Assembly: GCA_029876055.1 (NCBI GenBank)
Contig: CM056877.1
Coordinates: 3,410,001-3,474,000 of the forward strand
Length of the DNA stretch: 64,000 nucleotides
Origin: Madurella fahalii
Taxonomy: Eukaryota; Ascomycota; Sordariomycetes; Sordariales
Direction of reading: 5' to 3'
Every line of letters begins with the position of its first letter. Position 1 is the first letter of the stretch. Below the pieces are notes generated by a model that had not been told where the DNA came from, did not search any database, and was given only the letters and a program-made list of their open reading frames with translations. Made by a program: the position numbers and the translations under genes. Below, piece after piece: positions 57,235 through 64,000 of this stretch.

Positions 57235-58158
57235 GCTGGAAATCGCCTGACAAAAAAAAAATAGGTTATTACTTAGCGCTGATGCGAAAAGTTGGAGAAA
57301 TGCGCCGGTGCGATGCAAGTTAAAATATGGTACCAACGATTCAACCCAAAGAACTCAACGGAGTGAAGGATGGCAAGTTGACAGCAATGCGCCGAAAAAA
57401 TAAAAAAAATAAAAAATAAACCCTCAAACGTCGGTTATTTTTTGGGGGGTCACCGGCGTCCAATATCGGTACCTGGCTGCAAACCCTTGACCCTTCCATC
57501 CGCTGCCCCGGTTTCCGGAAGATCCCGAACTCAATGCGTGTAGCAATCGATAAGCCAAGTGCGGAAACATCGGAGGGCAGCAACGGATGACTGTGCTGTG
57601 CACGTACCATACCCCTGACCCTGCAACATCGGCTGAAATACCGGCAGTCTGGTACCGTAGCAACATCATGGATATTGAAATGAAAGACGTCAAAACAACA
57701 GAACATTCAGAGCCAGAACGACCCATGCAATGCAATCCCATTTTCCCTATGGATTATATCTGTACAAGAGAACCTGCGACGGGTCCCGAACCCGCGTCTG
57801 CTTCAACAATCGCCCAATTGCTTTGCGTCCCCGAGTGTCAACCCCTGACCAAGGGAGCCGTTTCTGTCCAGACGATGAATTTACCACCATCCGACGATGC
57901 AACCGGTCCCACCGCACTCATCTGGCTTGGGTTCTCAAGACTCCATTCCGATTAGACAATGCCAGTAGCAATTGGTGTCTGGTAACCAACGGCCAACAAA
58001 AGAAGAAACCGGCAATCCAGTTTTCTCTGAATCTAAGCCCAACAAGAACAACATATTGTCGACACCTTCTCTGAGACCCCGTGCGTGAGCCTCGCGAGGC
58101 GCGGCCGGGAGCGCGAAGCAACCGGGCCAAGGACAAACCCCGCATGCGTCGCTGCCGT
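57235..58158. other. fumarase upstream region
   Basis: Promoter side of fumarase and 3' side of the kinase gene, same strand. It holds A-rich runs near 57250 and 57400 and no gene. Confidence 0.55.
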
Positions 58159-61100
58159 TCAAGAATTGAGCGTCTTGATCATCATATTGATCTTCCGCTT
58201 ATCGGTGATAAGCAAGGCGCGGCCAGTAAAGACCGAATTAATCGCGTCCACGATCTTATGGAAGCTACTGGCCGCGCCTTTTTCCTGTGTGAAGCGGGCA
58301 ATGCTGAACTGGTTCCGCTTGCCATGTTCAATAACCGTCATCAATTCGATAGCAAATGAGACTTCCTTCAGATTGAGATCTGTCAAAGACAGGTGGTGAG
58401 CTATGCCAAACATGCAGGACAGACTGGGAAAAACTCACAATTCTTCGCAGCCAGACGGGCGAAAATGATGTTGCGCTCCTTGTCCACTTCGACGTCCTTG
58501 ATGCCGTATTTGCGCCATTCACGAAGCAAGATTGCGACTTCCTGTCGAGCCCGCCGCTTTGGTATGTTGAAACAAAGGTAGCGCATGGCAGGTTTAACGC
58601 GAAACAGACGAGCCAGCCAGTTCTGTTGGACCTCAATCTTCCGGACTCCACCATCGCTGTCGGACCAAACACTTGGGCCCATGCCTGCTCTGGTACTGGA
58701 TTCTTGTGCGTTCGCCTTTTTGTTCGCTGGCTTCTCATCTCCTTGGGTGCGAGTGTCGTCGAGTTCGGCGCCTACTCCCCGGTGCGTGTAAGTTAAATTG
58801 GGCTGACCCGTTTCCTGGGGATGTTCCTCTTGCTTACCTGCAAGTAACACATTTTTCTCATGTTTGGTGCTCTTCCAAAATGAGAAGCCGAAAGCCTTCT
58901 TTTTTGGTCCGCGTGAGGTAGAAGGAGCATCGGATGACTGCGAAATGGGCCAGTTCAGATGGCTTGCTTCCAGGTTGGTGAACGTCTCCTTAGACCGCAC
59001 GCTGGTGTTCGTCACGGTCACAAAGCTCGAGCCGCTGGTATCTTCTTTGGATGCGCGCTTAAACCAAGAAGAGACCCTCTTCTTCGCCGGAATGTTGGTA
59101 TTGCTGCCGCAGCCGTCTACCAGCTGGTTCTTCTGATGCGATCCCTGAGACGTGTCTCGCCGAGGTACCTCAGCAGAGGATGTTAGGGCGGGTTTCGCAG
59201 TGACAGTATTCCGAGACACTTTGCGAACATTGAGAGGCGCTGGGACCTTCACGGGTTCTAGCGCCCCTGCCGCTGTAGGTGAATTGACCACACGGATTGT
59301 ATTTTCAGCCCTTGATAGATAATCCAGACCGGTGTTTCTAACACGGGTTGGCGTGTCAAGAGAAGATGCCAAGTAATGCTTGCTGAGATTACGCTTTTTC
59401 CATTCCTCTGGACCATTTTCGTAAATCGAGGGCAAAGGTCTTGCGTCCTTGTCGTCCTTGACGGGGCGGTTGTACACTGGTTCGGAAACAGTACGACGCT
59501 CGGATAACGCACCAACGCTGGAATGAAGAGTGGATGGCGTTTTAGTCTGTAAACCAGTCTCAGTGCTCGGTTTAGAACTGCGGGTTGAAAAGGGCGACAC
59601 GGTCTCGTGGGATGGAACAGGGGGCAGCGGTCTGTTATCCCATGGCCGAGCTCCCAGACGGCTCTCGCCCGGGGAATCCGGGTCCTCCGAGAGTCGCATC
59701 GCTGAAAGAGACCCCAGGGAGATAGTGAATGGACTTGTTTCACGAGAGTCAGCGACTGCTTCACTCGGTTCTGGTGAGAGTAGTGAGCTACGGAAAGCCT
59801 CGTCACAATCCTGGGCAATCCGGTGGCCGAGTCGTTCTAACTCTTCGTTCCAGATGAAACTGTCATCTGCGGGTTCGCAAACCTCCACCATTGACCGAGT
59901 GGCTGAGGTACCTTGTGTCATCGGCTCCTGGGGCGGGCTTGATGGCGAGAATGAGTCCCGTTTGTAGGTCGTAGTATCACCAGCGATACTGGCTGGGCCA
60001 GCCAGGGAACCTGGGCGGTCACGGCGATGACGGCGACTCCTGTTTCGGACATTTGAGAAGTCAACCCCACGTTTGGATCGGCTGCTTGCACGGACACGTG
60101 GGGTGCTGTGCTGGCTGCGAATGGAACTCATAGAGCTCAGGGGTGACCGCAGATGGCCTGCCGTATTCGTATGCTGCGAGTTCATCCGCTGCCGCTGCCG
60201 AAATGAGCCGGCAGCCGACCTATACGAGCGGTACGAATGCGAGATGGAAGTAGGGGACGGTCCAACTCCCGACTCCGGGCTGTTGCGGTGGACGATGATC
60301 TTGGCATGACTTGCCTGGGAGGGACAAGGTTGCAAGACACGTGACGCGTTATACGGATCATAGCTTCTAATTGTCCCTGTATCGTCCATGTCAGGAACAT
60401 TAGAGATTACTGTGAACCGGGACACAGTCCGGACATGGCCGCTCCGCCCAGGCTGCGTGAACTGGCAAGTCGAGATGCGCTTGCCCCAGTTCGGCGGCTT
60501 GAGATGATGGAAATCACTCTTCGAGATGGGAACATTGTTGTTGTAGTTTTCCAATTGGGCTTCCCGGTGATTGTAGAGCAGCCAATAGAATAGCTTCTGA
60601 TCATTGGCCCTGTAAATCCTGTTAGCAGTTGCCTAGGATGTCCAAAGGCGCAAACAACTTACTTCTCTTGCCTGAGCTTCTCTTTGAGATCGAGTTCCGA
60701 GTAAGCATGCCAGAGAGCCTTGAGCTGTCTGAGAATCTGTATGTCGACTTCTTCTTCGGAGATTGGTGCAATCTCCTGCTGGCGCAGGGGACGATCCGGC
60801 TGTTCCTCCCACTGGTAGTATTGGTCAAGATAGTCGTACTTTTTAATGAGAGCGTGCCTCCACATCTGCTTCATCGTGATACGGTGCGCAGGTTGATCTA
60901 CCAGAATCCTCCGGATGAGGTCCTTAGCCTCTCTGGTGAGATGCGGGGGCATCTTGTACTCGGCGCGCTTGGCTTTGGTCAACATGACCCCCATGTCGTC
61001 GTCATCAAAGGGGAGCCGCCCCGCTAGCATCGCAAATAGGATTACACCCATGCTCCAGATATCCACGGCGGATCCCTTGTAGAATTGATGGCGGAGCAAC

Positions 61101-62119
61101 TCGGGAGCTGCATAGTGAGGGCTCCCACAGGCCGTCCGCAGCTGGTGGTTCGGGCCCTGGTGCAATGCTGCCATGCCGAAATCGGCAATCTTGATCTGGC
61201 CGTTTGATTTCAGCAGGATATTCTCCGGCTTGAGGTCACGATGGCAGATGTTGAACGAATGGCAGTACTCCAGTGCACTCATGATCTGGCGGAAGTAGAA
61301 GATGGCCTCGTCTTCATTGAGCGGGCCGTTCCAGTTGATAAACTCGAACAGGTCTCCCTTCTCGACATATTCCGTGACCAAATAACTAAGACCAGCATCA
61401 GTAAAAACTCGGGTCAGCCGAGGATATAACTGGGCTTACATTTCCGAACGATTCTCCCAGATATCGAGGAGTTTGATGATGTTCGGGTGGTTAATGAGCT
61501 TGAGAATGGCCACCTCGCGCTCAATGGCCAGCGGCATCCGGCGGAGACCCCCATCAGCACTAGTGGTTGGCTTTCTGTAATCGATGCGGTCTAGGTTCGC
61601 AAGACTACCGGCCTGAGTGATGTGGGCTGTGCTTTTGGCTACGATCTTGATGGCCACCAGCTGATGAGAAGCACGATGGCGCGCAAGACGGACGCGTGCC
61701 GACGAACCCTTTCCCAGCGTCTTTCCCAGCTGCCATGGCCCAATATGGGTCTTGAGCTGCCGAGTACTGGACGCGTTCGAGGAAACATTGGAGAACTGAG
61801 AAACACGCCGGGAATCGCTTGTGTCGCGGAAGTCCTGAGCAACGGCGGAAAGGCGTGGGTTGACTGGTCCCGGCTCTGCCATCACTGCCGGGGCTGGTGT
61901 GTTGTGTGCACGTTGTTCGGTCGAAGGAGCGTTGACAGCAACAATTGGGTTGGAGCGGCCGCGAGCGACATTTTTGGATTTCGACAAGTCATAATTCTCG
62001 CTGTCACCACCCTGGTGCCGGTGGTTCACATTAGCAACGGTAGCACGATTGACTCGCGTCGTTGCATCGCTTAGTGGCTGGCGAGGGCCCGAGTCCCGGG
62101 AGTTCCTGGCCGGATCCAT
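58159..62119 (-). CDS. GIN4: Gin4/Hsl1-type (Nim1-related) protein kinase
   Basis: Four exons, 62119-61440, 61385-60663, 60609-58439 and 58379-58159, giving 1264 residues. All junctions keep frame: SEI-YLVTEYVEKG, RQEK-ANDQKLFYW and KNY-LNLKEVSF. The kinase domain spans about 128-400: Gly loop GKGSSARVRL (136-145), Lys158 in VAIKIV, HRDLKPEN (Asp277), DFG (295-297) and a CGSPHYAAPE activation segment. Then comes YxxLLYNHREAQLENYN, the linker typical of Gin4/Kcc4/Hsl1. A 600-residue Ser-rich region follows, and the last ~75 residues (IEHGKRNQFSIARF ... KIVDAINSVF) look like a KA1 domain for acidic membrane lipids. Relatives act at septin rings and control Wee1 and mitotic entry. Gin4 versus Hsl1 is not settled by eye. 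Confidence 0.92.
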
Positions 62120-63790
62120 GACGACAATGCCACCGAGTAAGCGCTCAATGTAGCATAATTGACCTTAAAAGAGCAATTGGATTGTAACTTTGGGGAAATT
62201 AGCGTCGGTAGGAGCCGAAAAACCTGGTATCGAGACAGAAAGTAGCGATCAAGAAGTGGAAGTGCGGGGGGCGGGTAGGAACGAGGGTCCACGGTTGTGG
62301 AGGAAGGCCCGCGGGTTGGACTGAAGGGTTGGGGAGTAAGCGAATAGGAAAAAAAAAGTTTTGAGAGCGAGAAAAAAAAAAAAAAAAAGAGATGAGCAGC
62401 CGTGGCCATCGAAACAATGGAACATGTGGCGGGCCCGTGGGGAGGGACGGGGGGAAGAAATGGGCGGAATCGCGAGTATTGTTTTCTCTCAAGTGCCAGC
62501 AAGCCCCGGTCTTCTGCGAGGCACGGGAAGGAGCGGAAGGCTTGAGATTGTCTCGGCGCCGTGCGGAGGAATTGCAGGATATCCTAAGTCATGGAATTCT
62601 TCATGCCTGATATCTTCATGGTGAGGTAGGTAACACATTAACTCCATGGGTTACGAACCATCCTGTGGCCCCAAGTCTCTGTCGCCAACACGAAGACTAA
62701 TACCAGAATATGCTTTTATGAATGAGAGTAAAGGTAACTTTAGTGATTGGAGGCGTGGCAGTTGGGAAACACGATGGCTAGCAAGCACGATTTATCGGAC
62801 TCGAGCATCGGCCGGAGCACCTACCTGAGGCTGAAGGGTAATTATTGGGGGCTTAAGGGTACCGAGTTACGTGACGCGACCGGGCCAACGATTAGATATT
62901 GTACGCGCCTCCAGGTTGGGCACGGAATGATGCAGATCGATTGACTGGCATGGAAGTTCATACCACCACTGCGGATTGTGACATGAGGTTCTCATTCCAA
63001 CGGAATTCGCCGAGGGGAAGTGGGAGGAGAGGGCCCGGTAGACTTTTGCAGTAAAGGCGGGCATTGAGGAAAAACAATAACTTCATGAGACTGTAACTTT
63101 GGGATCTTTTTAGAGGAATTGGGGAACCTGAGATCTGAGCTAAAGACGGGAGCGTCCTGGGATTTCTCATGAGTGTGAAGCGCTGAAAGTCAGGGTCGAC
63201 GTTAAGACGAGATGGTGGAGTTGGACTTCGTTGGGGTTAGGGGAACGGAGACCCCACCTTGGCAGTGGAGAGCTCCACCTACCCGAGGGAGCGGTACAGT
63301 ACATACAGTACGTTACAGTACAAGGACCGAGAAGAAAAAGAGATGGTGACGCTAGCTAGCACTCGACTTGTAGATTAGGTCTCACGGAGGAGAAAAGGAT
63401 GTGTTCCGGGCTTTTAAGCGCACAGTGATTTGCGTAGAATGTTTGTAGTGTTTGAGACAACCTTCCTACCCTATAATTCTGGGTTTAGACGTCCATGTTT
63501 TCCTCCCAATACGTGCGCTGCTATTTGATCGCAGTCGGCGAGAAGTCTTGCGCTAATAAATCAATTAAACACACCCTCCAACTCCAACTCCATCAAAGAC
63601 GCGTCGCGTTTTGTGCACAGAGCACTTTCTAACCTCAACCCTCAACCTCAATCTCCATCGTACTCCCCACTACACCTTGAATTGTTTAATCGCCTGACGG
63701 CTGCCGCAGAAAAGGATGACCGAAAACTGAAAAGGATCCGAAAGCTCAGGTCATTAAACAAGTCTGCAGTCTTTGTTTACCAGCGCTGAG
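62120..63790. other. divergent region between kinase and right-edge gene
   Basis: About 1.7 kb. It holds an A17 run (62372-62388), probably in the kinase leader, and three ACAGTAC words near 63295-63320. No gene is seen. Confidence 0.5.
62372..62388. repeat. A17 homopolymer
   Basis: Seventeen A residues in a row (T17 on the kinase-gene strand), about 250 bases upstream of the kinase start. Confidence 0.95.
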
Positions 63791-64000
63791 ATGCCTGATA
63801 GCGTTGTCGATAACAGGTCGCTCCGTGACGACGGCGGACCGCCAGCCGCCTCTGCCCGGACCCCGCCCAATCTGCCTTCCAGGATGGACGCTTTCAGCGT
63901 TCTCCATTTAAGGGGCGGTGATAGTCCGCATAACTTTGACTATGATGAGGGTGAAGACTTATCTGATGATCCTTCAGTGCGGCCCCTTCCGCAACGAGCA
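63791..64000 (+). CDS. partial hypothetical protein, runs off right edge
   Basis: An ATG at 63791 opens a frame with no stop up to the window end (70 codons). The sequence begins MPDSVVDNRSLRDDGG and has an acidic stretch (NFDYDEGEDLSDDPS) that looks like real, soluble or disordered protein. Too little is visible to name a family. The start is supported by the open frame and the CTGAGATG context only. Confidence 0.5.
   Translation, partial: MPDSVVDNRSLRDDGGPPAASARTPPNLPSRMDAFSVLHLRGGDSPHNFDYDEGEDLSDDPSVRPLPQRA

Noticed and set aside
1..64000. CRISPR arrays, prokaryotic operons or prophage
   Set aside because: No spaced direct repeats of that kind; spliced genes show the DNA is fungal nuclear.

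Overview
The window is nuclear DNA of a filamentous ascomycete (Pezizomycotina), most likely a sordariomycete near the Sordariales. The signs are short GT-AG introns of about 50-80 bases with CTAAC-type branch sites, long intron-poor GC-rich exons, a RID-type (RIP-defective) cytosine methyltransferase, and a malate synthase of Neurospora type. There are no operons, tRNA or rRNA genes, or CRISPR arrays that I can support.

Layout, left to right. 1.5-4.1 kb: a Sos7/Kre28-like kinetochore coiled-coil protein and a C2H2-finger hypothetical protein. 6.4-7.8 kb: a weak small gene, then minisatellites and a diverged tandem repeat of about 190 bp. 7.8-11.4 kb: a large chromatin protein joining a JmjC demethylase-type domain to a pre-SET/SET-like domain, broken by a one-base frameshift in a homopolymer. 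12.2-14.9 kb: an RS/RD-rich splicing-type protein and CIA30 (complex I assembly). 15-23.6 kb: a degenerate block with a relict fungal-specific gene, a full-length intron-bearing leucyl-tRNA synthetase pseudogene with many lesions, and an AT-rich island holding a chromodomain fragment of a Ty3/gypsy-type element. 24-25.2 kb: transcription elongation factor EAF. 25.9-32.5 kb: the DNA methyltransferase rid and, divergent from it, a helix-hairpin-helix DNA glycosylase that appears to lack an Fe-S cluster. 33.3-39.7 kb: SEN1 RNA/DNA helicase. 41.3-45.2 kb: a low-complexity acidic protein and a bHLH factor. 49-51.5 kb: an amidase and a small membrane protein with a GC-AG intron. 52.2-57.2 kb: malate synthase (a final exon gives a peroxisomal SKL terminus) and mitochondrial fumarase. 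58.2-62.1 kb: a Gin4/Hsl1-type septin-linked kinase with a C-terminal KA1-like domain. A partial gene runs off the right edge.

Themes. Several genes concern chromatin, DNA modification and transcript handling: JmjC-SET, rid, HhH glycosylase, SEN1, EAF and the RS-rich protein. The rid gene lies in the same window as a decayed gene copy with two TGG-to-TAG changes of the RIP type. Malate synthase and fumarase both act on malate, in peroxisome and mitochondrion. Exon joins were worked out by eye from splice motifs, reading phase and family resemblance. They were not checked against transcripts or databases.
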